Shown here piece after piece: positions 47,582-60,930 of a DNA stretch of 64,000 nucleotides (position 1 is the first letter of the stretch; every line of letters begins with the position of its first letter). The notes beneath the pieces were generated by a model. The model was not told where the DNA came from and did no database searches. It worked only from the letters and a program-made list of their open reading frames with translations. A program made the position numbers and the translations under genes. The DNA comes from Campylobacter fetus subsp. testudinum 03-427 (GTDB lineage: Bacteria > Campylobacterota > Campylobacteria > Campylobacterales > Campylobacteraceae). The stretch covers positions 620,001 to 684,000 of the forward strand of contig CP006833.1 in the NCBI GenBank assembly GCA_000495505.1. Direction: 5' to 3'.

Positions 47582-48287
47582 GTGAAAATATATCAGCTGA
47601 AAGTATTTTTAAAGTTAAATCAAAATGTAGATTTTATAAATAGCCCTGAGTTTTTAAGCACAAATTTACATAAAGCTATGTTGGGGGATGAAGCTCTACG
47701 ATCTATTCATATGCAAAGATATTTAAAGCCTTATAGCATCGGTTTTTTATACAGTATGAAAGGCAAAAAAGATACTTTTGTGAGTGGTGAAGATATGTAT
47801 TTTTACGTAAGAAGTATTGATGAGAGTTTTATATCTAAGTTAAGAATTTGTTTAGAAAATTCTAAAAATCTTGGGTTTAATGTATATTTATCTAAATTTG
47901 AAAATTTGGATATAAAGCAAATCGATCGTTTATATACTATGAGTCCGGCAACTATCGTGCTTAAAGAAGGCGATAAAACTATACCTTGGAGACGTGAAAA
48001 TAGCGATATAACAGTGCTTAAAGAAGCTTTGATTTCAAATTTAAAAAACAAATACGAATATTTTTTAGACAAAAAAATTGAGATAAAAGATGATATCATC
48101 GAACTTATAGAGATAAAAACAAATAGAGCGTTTGCATTTAGATATAAAAACGGTAAAATTTATGCTTATAGATATCAAATTCACTTTTCCCAAAACAGAT
48201 TGGCTCAAGAGTTTGCAAATATCGCCATGATACTTGGTGTTGGAGTTAAAAATACATTGGGATTTGGCTTTTGTATGAGGAGTAATA

Positions 48288-48298
<11 letters not shown>
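47582..48298 (+). CDS. cas6: CRISPR endoribonuclease Cas6
   Basis: 238 residues; cuts the repeat RNA to make mature crRNAs. Two ferredoxin-like halves, with the C-terminal glycine-rich loop GVGVKNTLGFGFC of Cas6. Candidate catalytic histidine in the N-terminal half (LHKAMLGDEALRSIHMQRY). I chose GTG 47582 (MKIYQLKVFLK) because AAAGGA sits 6 bases before it; an ATG two codons earlier is too close to that site. It overlaps cas8b by 11 bases. First gene of an eight-gene operon on the same strand as the arrays. Confidence 0.92.
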
Positions 48299-51652
<3,354 letters not shown>

Positions 51653-51665
<13 letters not shown>

Positions 51666-54043
51666 ATATTTATTTGGCGCATACAGCGCCAAATAAAGAT
51701 CCTGAAACGCTTCAGGCTCATTGCGATCTTACAAAAGAGTATCTACAAAAAATAAAAAATAGTAAAAATCTTAATGATATTATAAAAAATCTTGCAAACC
51801 AAATTCTAAATGACGATGTGATTTTGGAGTTTTTTGATGATTTTATTATCAATCACGATTTAGGTAAGATGAATCCTGCCTTTCAAAGATTCAAAATGGA
51901 AAATAAAGAATTCAACGAAGCTTCTGGTGAGAGTACGCACTCAAATCACTCTTTTAACAAGCTAAAAGATAAATATAGGGATTTTTTTTCCAATTCCACG
52001 GATCAAGATATAGATAAAATTATTTGTGTTTTTTATTATCTGTTATCAAACGTGTTAAATCACCACGGACATTTAAAAGACGGCTTTGATGATAAATATC
52101 TGAAAATTAGTGATAAAGAAGAAGATTTTGATACATTAGATAAGAAATTTTATAACTCTAAGAAGAGAACTGATTTTGATTTTGAGCTTTTTATTCTTAT
52201 CAAACTACATTTTTCTCTTCTTATAGCGAGTGATTTTTACGCTACAAGCGAGTATATGAATGATATAAAAATAGATGATTTTGGTGTTTTTGATAAAGAT
52301 AAAAAAGAAATCATCTATTCTAAATTTAGAGAGTTTTATAGCTCTTTAAAGCCAAGAAGCGATATAGATATTTTAAGATCTGATATATTTCAAAAGTCAA
52401 GTAAAACACTATATGATAATTTAGATAAAAATATATTCTATCTTGAAGCTCCAACTGGAAGCGGTAAAACCTTAACATCTTTAAATTTGGCTTTAAATCT
52501 ACTAAATTTAAATTCAAATCTTAATAAAATATTTTATGTTTTTCCATTTAATACTCTGATATCGCAGAGTAAGTCTATATTTGAAAGTATTTTTGGAGAT
52601 GAGTTTGATATCTCTGTTATAAATAGTATAACTCCCCCTAAATTCAATAAAGGAAATGATCAAGAAAATTCCGAGAGTAAGTATGATAAAACATATATAA
52701 ATAGAGTATTTTATAATCATCCTTTTATTTTAACTAGTCACGTTGCGCTTTTTAAGACGTTGTTTGGGATTAGCAAAGAGGAAAACTATGGTCTGTTTTC
52801 TCTTGCGAATTCAGTTATAATTCTTGATGAAATTCAAAGTTATAGATCAAATTTATGGGAGTTTATGGCGCTATTTTTTGATAGTTTCGCAAAACATTTA
52901 AACATAAAATTTATAATTATGTCAGCAACTCTACCTAAAATCTCAAATTTACTAAAAAATAACGATGATAAATGGTGTGATCTGCTAGCAAACTCTAATT
53001 ATTTTCAAAATACACTTTTCAAAGACAGAGTTAAAGTGGATTTTTCTCTTTTAGAAATAGGTCAAGATGAGTTATTTGAGACTATCGTAAGCAAAATCAA
53101 AGAGCATAAAAAAGATAAAATTTTGGTTGAGTTTATAAAAAAATCTAGTGCTAGAGATTTTTATAATTTCATACGGTTCAAATTTGATGGTTATGATATT
53201 TTCGAGCTTAGCGGTGATGATAATAAGCTTTATCAAAAAATAGTTATAGCAAAATTAAAAAACTCAAACACAAAAGCTATCGTGGTTGCAACTCAAGTTA
53301 TAGAAGCTGGAGTTGATATAGATATGGACATCGGATTTAAAGATATAGCGACGTTTGAGAGCGAAGAGCAGTTTCTAGGACGGATAAATAGAAGTGCTTT
53401 AAAACCCGGTTCTTTGGCGTATTTTTTTGATTACGATAATGCAAGTATGATATATAAAAATGATAGCAGGATCAAATTTAGCCTAAAAGATGATGGGCTA
53501 AAAAAATGTTTGATAGATAAAAATTTTAATCCCTACTATGAGAAATTACTTTACGAGCTAAAGTGTGAAAATTCAAGAGTAAATGGTGGATTTAACAGTG
53601 TTAGAGAGAATTTTCAAAAATATATCAGTAGCATCAACTTTATAAAAATTTCAGAAAATATGCAGCTTATAAATGATGATAGAGTTAGAATTTTTCTACC
53701 GTTTAAGATAGATGTAAGTGATTTTGATATGAGCGAATACGGCGACGTAGAACATTTTATGGACGGCAATTTTTTAGATGGAAAAAAGATCTGGGAAGCG
53801 ATAATTTGCTTAAACGAAGTCAAAGAGTATGGTAAAAGAAAGATAGAAGCCTTGAGTTTAAATTCTTTAGCTGATATTTTTAGTTTTAATGTATTTATGG
53901 TGGATGATTTATTAAGTATTTCTTCGCAGATGCGTTATGGATACATCTATATAGAGGATTGCGACGGATTTATAGATGAAAATGGTAAATTTGATAGAAC
54001 GGCTTTTGCAAAGAAATTTAACAATGAAGATCTGCTGTTGTGA
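51653..54043 (+). CDS. cas3: CRISPR helicase-nuclease Cas3 (HD + helicase)
   Basis: 796 residues; degrades target DNA after Cascade binding. The N-terminal HD nuclease has LAHTAP, AHCDL, the HD pair in FIINHDLGKMNPAFQRF, and NHHGH. The superfamily 2 helicase has Walker A APTGSGKTLTSLN, DExH-type VIILDEIQSYRSN, SATLP, ATQVIEAGVDIDMD and QFLGRINRS. HD and helicase are fused in the usual order. All key motifs look intact, so interference is probably functional. It overlaps cas4 by 4 bases. Confidence 0.95.
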
Positions 54044-54525
54044 AGATAACAGGCACTCTCATAAACTACTTTTTTCACTGTAAAAGACAGTGTTATCTGT
54101 TTTATAATCGTATAAATTTAGAAGATAATAGTGAAGATGTAAAAATAGGAAAAGTTTTACATGAAATTAAATTTGAAGATGAGATAAAATTTGAAAATAT
54201 TGCTTTAGATAAGATAACAGACGAATACGTAATTGAGTTCAAAAAAAGTGATAGCGATGAAACGGCGTCGATGTGGCAGCTGCTTTTTTATCTTAAAAAG
54301 CTAAAAGAGATCGGAATACTTAGAAAAGGTTTGCTTGAATTTGGTGAAAACAGAAATTTACCGACAAAGCGCTTAAAAGTGGAACTAACTACCCATAAAG
54401 AGCTTGAGCTTGAGCAAATTTACAGTCAAATTTCTGAGCTTATGAGTTTAAAAACTCCGCCAGATCCTTTAAAAAGCTCATTGAAATGTAAAAAATGTGC
54501 TTATTTTAACTACTGTTTTATCTGA
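54040..54525 (+). CDS. cas4: CRISPR adaptation nuclease Cas4
   Basis: 161 residues; RecB-like iron-sulfur nuclease that trims prespacers and fixes PAM orientation with Cas1-Cas2. Cluster cysteines C14, C150, C153 and C159 (FFHCKRQC; CKKCAYFNYC). RecB-type core YVIEFKKSD and QLLFYLKKL. GTG start overlaps the cas3 stop. Compact, as usual for type I-B. Confidence 0.92.
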   Translation: MKITGTLINYFFHCKRQCYLFYNRINLEDNSEDVKIGKVLHEIKFEDEIKFENIALDKITDEYVIEFKKSDSDETASMWQLLFYLKKLKEIGILRKGLLEFGENRNLPTKRLKVELTTHKELELEQIYSQISELMSLKTPPDPLKSSLKCKKCAYFNYCFI

Positions 54526-54533
54526 GAAAATAG

Positions 54534-55535
54534 ATGCCAAAACTTCATACTAGATATATTTTTTCTATGGGCGAGCTGAGTCGCAAAGACAACTCTTTGG
54601 CTTTTAAAAATGAAAAAGGTACAACATACATTCCTATAGTTGGTATAAGAGAAATTTATTGTATGAATGAAGTGAGTATGAACTCAAAATTGTTCGATTT
54701 TCTTGCCAAAAATGGAATTACGATTCATTTTTTCAATTATTATGGAAACTATAGTGGTAGTTTTTATCCTAAAAAACATCTTATAAGTGGTCGCATAATT
54801 ACATCACAAGTAGAGGCTCTTGCGACTAGAAATATCATAGCAAAAAGCATAGTAAAGGGCATTGCGTTAAATATGCATGAGGTTTTATATCACTATTACA
54901 GGCATGGAAAAACAGAGCTTAAGCCTCTTTTGGATTATCTTAAACTCAAAGTTCCAAATATGCTGATAAATGCAAATACAATTCCGCAAATTATGTTTAT
55001 CGAAGGGCAAATTTGGAGCAAATTTTATGATAGTTTTGAACTATTTTTAGATGAGAGTTTCAGCTTAGCAAAGCGTGTTAAACGTCCGCCAGATAATCCT
55101 ATGAACGCTATGATAAGTTTTGGAAATTCGCTTCTTTATACAAAAACTATAAGTGCAATTTATCAAACTCATCTTGAACAAAGTATTAGTTATCTGCATG
55201 AAAGTAGCGATGCTAGATTTAGTCTTAGTTTGGATCTAAGTGAAGTTTTTAAGCCTATTATCGTATTTAAAACAGTATTTGAACTTATAAATTTAAAAAA
55301 GATAAATATCAAAAAACATTTTGAAAAAAAGGTGGAATTTTGTCTGTTAAATGAAGCGGGACGGAAAATTTTTGTAGAGAGTTTTGAAGAGAGACTAAAT
55401 GAATCGTTTTTGCATTCTAAGCTAGGTAGAAAAGTTTCTTATAAAACAGCTTTGAAATTAGAAGGATATAAGCTTATTAAATTTATATGCGAGGCACGCG
55501 AATTTATACCATTTAGTTTAAAAGATAAGCGATGA
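54534..55535 (+). CDS. cas1: CRISPR integrase Cas1
   Basis: 333 residues; integrates prespacers at the leader end of arrays with Cas2. Metal-binding residues can be placed at E157 (MFIEGQIW), H222 (SYLHESSD) and E237 (LSLDLSEVFKP). N-terminal beta domain MPKLHTRYIFSMGELSRKDN is Cas1b-like. It overlaps cas2 by 4 bases. Confidence 0.96.
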   Translation: MPKLHTRYIFSMGELSRKDNSLAFKNEKGTTYIPIVGIREIYCMNEVSMNSKLFDFLAKNGITIHFFNYYGNYSGSFYPKKHLISGRIITSQVEALATRNIIAKSIVKGIALNMHEVLYHYYRHGKTELKPLLDYLKLKVPNMLINANTIPQIMFIEGQIWSKFYDSFELFLDESFSLAKRVKRPPDNPMNAMISFGNSLLYTKTISAIYQTHLEQSISYLHESSDARFSLSLDLSEVFKPIIVFKTVFELINLKKINIKKHFEKKVEFCLLNEAGRKIFVESFEERLNESFLHSKLGRKVSYKTALKLEGYKLIKFICEAREFIPFSLKDKR

Positions 55536-55831
55536 CAAATTACAATTATGCTTACGTTTTTTACGATATTAGCGATAAAGAGAGTGAAGCTGGCAAACGA
55601 CGTGTAGCAAAAGTTTTTAAGCTGTGCAAGAAGTATTTTTTGCATCATCAAAAGTCTGTTTTTAAAGGAGAGATAACTCCTTCAAATTTTATTAAATTTA
55701 AATCCGCAGTAGAAAAGCTGATTGATAAAAATATCGATGTTATCACCATTTTAAGGCTAATAAGAAAAGATGATATAGATGAGATGACTTTAGGCGGTCT
55801 AGATTTTGTTAAAAATGAAATGTTTTTATAA
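55532..55831 (+). CDS. cas2: CRISPR adaptation protein Cas2
   Basis: 99 residues; structural partner of Cas1. Ferredoxin fold with YAYVFYDISDKESEAGKRRVAKVFK, containing the Cas2 aspartate after the first strand. Its final 46 bases include GACTTTAGGC (55786-55795), shared with the 3' end of tRNA-Leu. Its last 14 codons are repeated in front of array 2. Leader 3 begins at its stop. Confidence 0.95.
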   Translation: MTNYNYAYVFYDISDKESEAGKRRVAKVFKLCKKYFLHHQKSVFKGEITPSNFIKFKSAVEKLIDKNIDVITILRLIRKDDIDEMTLGGLDFVKNEMFL

Positions 55832-56332
55832 CTATCCCTCATTTTCTTACATTTTTCCTTTCATTTTCTCTTATATTTTTCTCATATTCTCATTTATCTA
55901 ATTTATCATTTAAATTTAAATAATCAAATTTAGATAATCAAAATTAAAATTTAAGTTCAAATAATTTAAATTTAAATTATTAAATTTAGATAATTAAAAT
56001 TCAAGTTCATATTAATAACACTATTTACACACCAACAATCACAAATTTATATTTTATATTACATTAAGCTTTTTCCAACCTAATTTTAGTTAAACTTTTA
56101 AAAAACATAGATAAATAGTTTAAATTTAATGTTTTTTATGATATTTAACTTATTATTGTTATTTTTTAAATTTAGATTGGAAAATAAATTTATTTTTATT
56201 ATTTATAGCTATATTATATATAAAACAAATAATCCATTTTAAATAGTTTTAAATAGTTTTTTAAATTTATTTCTTATTTCAATTTCTAATTAAATTTCTT
56301 TTTAAATTTAATTAGATGATGAGTTTATTATG
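55832..56332 (+). promoter_or_regulatory. CRISPR leader of array 3
   Basis: 501 bp without a gene, nearly identical to leaders 1 and 2 but with an extra AT-rich segment of about 60 bp (around 55915-56000) of AAATTTAAA/TAATTAAATT motifs. It ends GATGATGAGTTTATTATG at the first repeat. Confidence 0.8.
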
Positions 56333-57478
56333 GTTTGCTAATGACAATATTTGTGTTGAAACAGAGAAGCAAGGCTTAAAAATGTTCGCAGATGGTGGTT
56401 TGCTAATGACAATATTTGTGTTGAAACACTACAGGTACATTTATAACATCAAATAATAATTTTGTTTGCTAATGACAATATTTGTGTTGAAACATACTTG
56501 TTAGGAAATTTGACTACGCTAAAACAAGAGTTTGCTAATGACAATATTTGTGTTGAAACAGTTAAAAAAATGAGAGTAAGCCGTTTTTTGTAATGTTTGC
56601 TAATGACAATATTTGTGTTGAAACAGTCCTCCATAAATGAAAACGAAATGGCTACATATGTTTGCTAATGACAATATTTGTGTTGAAACAAAACTATTTT
56701 GAGTTATATTTTATGCCTATTTTAAGTTTGCTAATGACAATATTTGTGTTGAAACAGAAATTTAGTATCGATATAATCGCACCTATACACGGTTTGCTAA
56801 TGACAATATTTGTGTTGAAACACTCCAAAATCCTCGCCCTGAACGCTGCTAAAAGCTGTTTGCTAATGACAATATTTGTGTTGAAACAGCCGATGAGCAA
56901 AGATGTGGCGGGTAAGATACTGGGTTTGCTAATGACAATATTTGTGTTGAAACGGGAGTAAAAAATATTTTAATTTTACATCCCACCCAGTTTGTAATGA
57001 CAATATTTGTGTTGAAACTTTAATTTTATGCTATCTTTTAAACTCATTTAAATCTGTTTACTAATGACAATATTTGTGTTGAAACTTTGCCATAACTAAG
57101 AGCATATTTTTTATATTCATGTTTGCTAATGACAATATTTGTGTTGAAACAGTGGGGGATATCGTTAAGCTCAAGAGCCCAACACAGTTTGCTAATGACA
57201 ATATTTGTGTTGAAACTCTTTGCTTACAGAACATTGTATCCCTTACTCTGAGTGTTTGCTAATGACAATATTTGTGTTGAAACTAAGTAATGTTTTTGGT
57301 GTTGAAGATGACTATGACGGTTTGCTAATGACAAGATTTGTGTTGAAACAAGTCTGCTTTAGTGGATCAGATAATAAATAATTATGTTTGCTAATGACAA
57401 TATTTGTGTTAAATCCCCTAATATAGCTATTAAAGGCTATCATATTTAGTTTACTAATCACAAAGTTTATATTAAAAT
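56333..57478 (+). CRISPR. CRISPR array 3 (18 repeats, last two degenerate)
   Basis: Directly downstream of cas2 and its leader. Repeat 11 (56990) lacks one C (29 nt); repeat 12 is GTTTACTAAT; repeat 16 has GACAAGATTT; repeats 17 (57386, ending GTGTTAAATC) and 18 (57449) are degenerate. Spacer 2 (56428-56463) equals spacer 2 of array 1. Spacer 5 (56625-56659) is a diverged counterpart of spacer 7 of array 1. The sequence just after the terminal repeat resembles that after array 2 (ATTAAAATCAYATAGA). Confidence 0.98.
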
Positions 57479-57485
57479 CATATAG

Positions 57486-57869
57486 AACGCTAAAGCAGAA
57501 GATGAGCTTTTTAGACATATTGATAGTATGGGTTATGAAAAAGTTGCTAAAGCAGATATCTATACACACGGACAAAGCGGATACATTAAACCCAGTAAAA
57601 TAGAACTGATATCTGCTATGAATAATATTAGCAACCTTAAAACTAGTATTAACAACCCTATAAGGCAAGTTGCATTAAGTGGAAAAATTATCATCATATA
57701 TCAAGATGAGAGAATTTGGACGGTTATTAAAAAAAATAGCGAAAAACAAGCAAAAGAGTACTTTAAAAACAACACGGAGAGTAAAATATGGAAAAGCGAA
57801 AGTTATATATTTGCATTGATGAAAAAGGCTGGCATATCACAGATGATAATAAAAAAAATAGTTGGTTAA
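57486..57869 (+). pseudogene. Second toxin-domain fragment
   Basis: The frame is open from 57486 after a TAG; first ATG at 57528 (113 residues from there). The MuF part seen after array 2 is missing. The domain (ALSGKIIIIYQDERIWTVIK ... QAKEYFKNN) follows the same pattern as the toxin domain at 46069-46419 (a hydrophobic strand, a charged turn, then K.A..YFKN), so both may be variants of one toxin family. The putative immunity gene overlaps its 3' end by 82 bases. Confidence 0.5.
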
Positions 57870-58099
57870 ACGACGATGAATTAGATGGAAGTTTTGCAGA
57901 AGTATTTGGCGTAAATGGCAAAATAGGCTTTTTAGGAGAGTGGGCGTGGAATGATAATTTTTTAAACTTAACAAGCGATAAGCTAAATGAGATCTGCGAT
58001 TTTGAAGTACCGCAAACTAATCATAAATTCACAGGTACTTTTATAGACGCTTTAGAGTATATAAAAGATACCTTTAATCAAGTTTCAAAGACTGTTTAA
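57788..58099 (+). CDS. Putative immunity protein 2
   Basis: 103 residues, starting MEKRKLYICIDEKGWHITDD, after a GGAGAG ribosome site. The first two thirds differ from immunity protein 1, while the last ~35 residues are identical. The front half probably matches the adjacent toxin fragment. The identical tail lies inside the direct repeat and may be a recombination product rather than a functional domain. Confidence 0.58.
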   Translation: MEKRKLYICIDEKGWHITDDNKKNSWLNDDELDGSFAEVFGVNGKIGFLGEWAWNDNFLNLTSDKLNEICDFEVPQTNHKFTGTFIDALEYIKDTFNQVSKTV

Positions 58100-58109
58100 C
58101 ATCATTTAA

Positions 58110-58501
58110 AAACTTGCTAAAAAGCGTTTTGGTTTTTGCATTGCAGGAGAGAGTGCTAATAAGCTAAAAATCGACTTAGATAGTCTTGGAATAAGCTATA
58201 GCGCGGTTATGAGCGCGATCGATGAAGAGGTCGCGAGGAGCAAGGAAAAAAAGTAGAACGAATTCTTGCTTGTGTGGAAGCTAAGATGAGTCCAGAGGAG
58301 TTTGGTTTAAGCCAGTATGAACGTATGCTTCTTGGCGGACTAAATTTAAGTGCTGGATTTGAAGTGGGATTTGGGGCTAGCTATTGCAAATGCGATAGCT
58401 TGGTCTTAAAAGAGTACTGCAAGAATTGCGGAATTGATTTTCTATGGGCTTATAGTGTCTTTAAAAGATACGCTAATGTTTTAAATAAGGTTGAAGACTA
58501 A
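58110..58501 (+). CDS. Phage tail-assembly chaperone remnant with -1 frameshift site (copy 2)
   Basis: Same layout as 46720-47111. The upstream frame again has no start codon. A AAA AAG is at 58247-58253 directly before TAG, and the -1 frame stays open to 58501. The downstream part differs from copy 1 by a few substitutions (SPEEFGLSQYERMLLGG, VLNKVED), yet the slippery site and both frames are preserved. If no shift occurs, GTG 58274 could start a 75-aa protein. Confidence 0.58.
58247..58253 (+). other. Slippery heptamer A AAA AAG (copy 2)
   Basis: Same phase and context as the site at 46857-46863. Confidence 0.58.
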
Positions 58502-58671
58502 GAGTCTTTTTTATACTTATGGGGATTGAGTTTATAATCAAGCCAAAAATATAAGGGGAGTAAAACGATGATAGATATAAGTGGAACAGCTGCCTCTTTT
58601 ATATTTACTATTGTGCCAATGATTAGAAATGTGCAAAAAATGATCCAAAGAAATTTTTTAACATCTTCCAT
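58498..58671 (-). CDS. Small membrane protein (copy 2)
   Basis: 57 residues, MEDVKKFLWIIFCTFLIIG, with a second hydrophobic segment LISIIVLLPLYFWL. The ends are identical to copy 1 while the middle has diverged, with the two-helix pattern kept. That suggests selection for a membrane hairpin rather than drift. AAGGATATTAAA precedes the ATG. Confidence 0.55.
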   Translation of the reverse strand: MEDVKKFLWIIFCTFLIIGTIVNIKEAAVPLISIIVLLPLYFWLDYKLNPHKYKKDS

Positions 58672-58715
58672 TTTAATATCCTTTTTTATAATTATACCAC
58701 ATTTTAGGCTAAAAA

Positions 58716-58847
58716 ATGGCAAATGATGATTTAAAAATAAAAATAACCATAGACACAGATACTAAGCAAATTATAGTAGCTAGAAATGAAGTAAATAGGC
58801 TAGTTTTACATATAAAATGCTTACTTTTAATCAAGGGATTATATTAA
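58716..58847 (+). pseudogene. Tape-measure protein start, truncated
   Basis: 43 residues starting MANDDLKIKITIDTDTKQII, then VARNEVNRL, which resembles the first ~30 residues of Mu-like tape-measure proteins. After that the sequence leaves the family pattern and stops. It follows the chaperone frames as in an intact phage tail module. Confidence 0.55.
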
Positions 58848-58873
58848 ATTTTACATTATATTTTATTGATTTA

Positions 58874-58903
58874 TTGACAATTGCTATGCTTAAATGATAG
58901 AAT
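58874..58903 (+). promoter_or_regulatory. Consensus-like promoter before the mini-array
   Basis: TTGACA (58874-58879), 18-bp gap, TAGAAT (58898-58903). A perfect -35 is unusual in Campylobacter. The predicted start (~58910) is about 23 bases before the first repeat of the two-repeat array. Confidence 0.55.
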
Positions 58904-58932
58904 ATTTTAAAAGTACTTTGATGTACAAATTT

Positions 58933-59029
58933 GTTTGCTAATGACAAGATTTGTGTTGAAATTAAATTAAGCTCTAGGGAGTAGAATTTATATAGTTGAG
59001 TTTGCTAATGACAATTTTTGTGTTAAAAT
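58933..59029 (+). CRISPR. Two-repeat degenerate mini-array
   Basis: Repeat A (58933-58962) is the G-variant with end GAAAT. Repeat B (59000-59029) has GACAATTTTT and ends GTTAAAAT. One 37-nt spacer lies between (58963-58999). There is no leader of the type before arrays 1-3, but a promoter-like sequence precedes it. It could be a decaying array end, or a dedicated guide RNA gene that uses Cas6 and Cascade. Confidence 0.75.
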
Positions 59030-59241
59030 ATGCTCGTTACTGCTAGTTTAAGAGTTATAATTATTAAATTTAAATAGCAGTTTCGCAGCATTGTTTTATG
59101 TTTTTGATCTGATATAAAATATTATGTAAATTACTTGCAGTAACAATAAAGCAATTTTTAATTCCAAATAATAGAAATTTTTAGCTAAACGTAATGAAAT
59201 TTGGCTATTATTATACGAAAGATTTTTACAAAGGTGAGTTG
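59030..59241. other. Gap between the mini-array and the biotin carboxylase gene
   Basis: 212 bp without a clear gene. ACTGCTA (59039-59045) and TAGCAGT (59075-59081) form an inverted repeat around an AT-rich loop and might terminate the mini-array RNA. The rest would hold the promoter of the carboxylase gene. Confidence 0.4.
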
Positions 59242-60687
59242 ATGATACATAAGATTCTAATAGCCAACCGTGGTGAGATCGCTGTGCGTATAGTTAGGGC
59301 GTGTAAAGATTTGCATATTAAAAATGTTGCGATTTATACAGAACCAGATCGTGAATGCTTACATGTAAAAGTGGCTGATGAAGCATATCAGATAGGAAAA
59401 GATCCTATAAAAGGTTACCTTGATTCTAAAAGGATAGTCGAAGTAGCCAAAGCATGCGGCGCGGACGCTATACATCCAGGATATGGATTTTTAAGTGAGA
59501 ATTATGAATTTGCAAAAGAAGTAGAAGACGCCGGACTTATATTTATAGGACCAAACTCAGATATTATACGCAAAATGGGAAATAAAAATATCGCTAGATT
59601 TTTGATGAAGAAAAACGGCATTCCAGTAGTTCCTGGTACTGAGAAATTAAATAGCGAAACTATAGAAACTATCAAGGATTACGCTATGAAAATAGGCTAT
59701 CCTGTCATCTTAAAAGCAAGTGGCGGCGGTGGAGGACGCGGTATCCGAGAGGTTTGGAACGAAGATGAGCTTGAGAGTAACTATGAGAGCTGTAAAAGAG
59801 AAGCTAAGGCTTTTTTTAACAACGATGAAGTTTTTATGGAAAAATTCATCGAAAAACCTCGCCATATAGAGTTTCAAATTCTAGGTGATAATTATGGAAA
59901 TTTGATTCATCTTTGTGAAAGAGACTGTTCTATTCAGCGTCGTCACCAAAAAGTCATCGAGATAGCACCTTGTCCTACTATAAGTGAAGACTTAAGAAAA
60001 AGAATGGGAGTTGCAGCAGTCGCAGCAGCAAAAGCAGTTGGATATACAAACGCTGGTACCATCGAGTTCTTACTAGATGATTATAACAATTTTTATTTTA
60101 TGGAGATGAATACCCGTATCCAAGTCGAACACGGTGTTACTGAGGAGATAACTGGAGTTGATCTCATAAGTCGTCAGATAAGAATCGCTGCTGGAGAGAT
60201 ACTAGATATCGAACAAAGCGAAGTAAGGCCACAAGGGGTATCGATAGAAGCTAGAATTACTGCTGAAAATGTTTGGAAGAACTTTGCACCAAGTCCAGGA
60301 AGGATCACTGGATATTTCCCAGCTTTAGGTCCTGGAGTAAGAGTTGATAGTCATATATACCAAGACTATGCTATTCCTCCTTTTTATGATTCATTAGTAG
60401 CAAAACTGATAGTAAAAGGCACAAGTTATGATCTAGCCGTAAGTAAGCTGGAGCGTGCTCTTGATGAGTTTAAAATAGAAGGAGTTAGAACAACTCTTCC
60501 ATTTTTATTAGCCATTTCAAAACGACGCCATTTTAGACGTGGATTTTTTGATACTAGCTATATTGAAGAGCGTCTTCAAGATATTTTGGAAAATACTCAA
60601 GATCATCATCAAGAAAATAAAGAAGAGGTAATAGCCGCCATCGCTGCAGCCATTAAAAAAGTAAAAGAAGATAGAGCTAAGGAGTAA
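59242..60687 (+). CDS. pycA: Biotin carboxylase subunit (pyruvate carboxylase subunit A / AccC type)
   Basis: 481 residues; ATP-dependent carboxylation of biotin. Motifs: KILIANRGEIAVRIVRACKD, the glycine-rich ATP loop KASGGGGGRGIREV, EKPRHIEFQILGD, ERDCSIQRRHQKVIEIAP and MEMNTRIQVEHGVTEEITG. ATG 59242 follows AAAGGTGAG; an in-frame ATG at 59194 would add 16 non-family residues. A C-terminal extension (ERLQDILENTQDHHQENKEE onward) and the order carboxylase - small protein - bpt - dnaJ-like match the C. jejuni gene I recall as pycA. The acetyl-CoA carboxylase subunit accC is the alternative. Confidence 0.88.
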   Translation: MIHKILIANRGEIAVRIVRACKDLHIKNVAIYTEPDRECLHVKVADEAYQIGKDPIKGYLDSKRIVEVAKACGADAIHPGYGFLSENYEFAKEVEDAGLIFIGPNSDIIRKMGNKNIARFLMKKNGIPVVPGTEKLNSETIETIKDYAMKIGYPVILKASGGGGGRGIREVWNEDELESNYESCKREAKAFFNNDEVFMEKFIEKPRHIEFQILGDNYGNLIHLCERDCSIQRRHQKVIEIAPCPTISEDLRKRMGVAAVAAAKAVGYTNAGTIEFLLDDYNNFYFMEMNTRIQVEHGVTEEITGVDLISRQIRIAAGEILDIEQSEVRPQGVSIEARITAENVWKNFAPSPGRITGYFPALGPGVRVDSHIYQDYAIPPFYDSLVAKLIVKGTSYDLAVSKLERALDEFKIEGVRTTLPFLLAISKRRHFRRGFFDTSYIEERLQDILENTQDHHQENKEEVIAAIAAAIKKVKEDRAKE

Positions 60688-60693
60688 GCCAAA

Positions 60694-60930
60694 GTGAATG
60701 ATTTTTTCGATAGCTTAAAAAATATTAAAAATGAGCTTGTAAAAGAGCAAAAAAGTCAAGAGGTTAAAGTTCCTAAAAAACCAAAACCAAATCCAAATAG
60801 AGATGAATTTAAAGATATTTTCACTGAGCCAAACGAGATAGAAATGCCTGATGCAAAAGAACATAGGTTAAAAGATGAGTTTTTAGAGTTTATAAAGCAC
60901 TCGGACGTAAAAAAGCTTGAGAGAGATTGA
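60694..60930 (+). CDS. Small charged protein of unknown function
   Basis: 78 residues, starting with GTG 6 bases after the carboxylase gene: MNDFFDSLKNIKNELVKEQK. A Lys/Pro-rich linker (VPKKPKPNPNRDEF) and an acidic helix follow. Soluble, probably partly disordered. It overlaps bpt by 14 bases. A small gene is also present here in C. jejuni (recalled). Function not recognised. Confidence 0.7.
   Translation: MNDFFDSLKNIKNELVKEQKSQEVKVPKKPKPNPNRDEFKDIFTEPNEIEMPDAKEHRLKDEFLEFIKHSDVKKLERD

Larger units (their letters stand above)
57987..58735 (+). repeat. Long direct repeat, right copy
   Basis: Matches 46597-47345 at constant offset 11390. The unit between the copies is the cas operon, leader 3, array 3 and toxin cassette 2. 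Confidence 0.9.

Noticed and set aside
55648-55842. Minus-strand open frames starting MRDSYKNISFLTKSRPPK at the end of cas2 and before array 2
   Set aside because: Antisense of the cas2 3' end and of its duplicated fragment; no ribosome site or family features. The duplication itself is real and is reported.
59194-59241. Longer biotin carboxylase start at 59194
   Set aside because: The added residues are not family-like, and AAAGGTGAG directly precedes the ATG at 59242.
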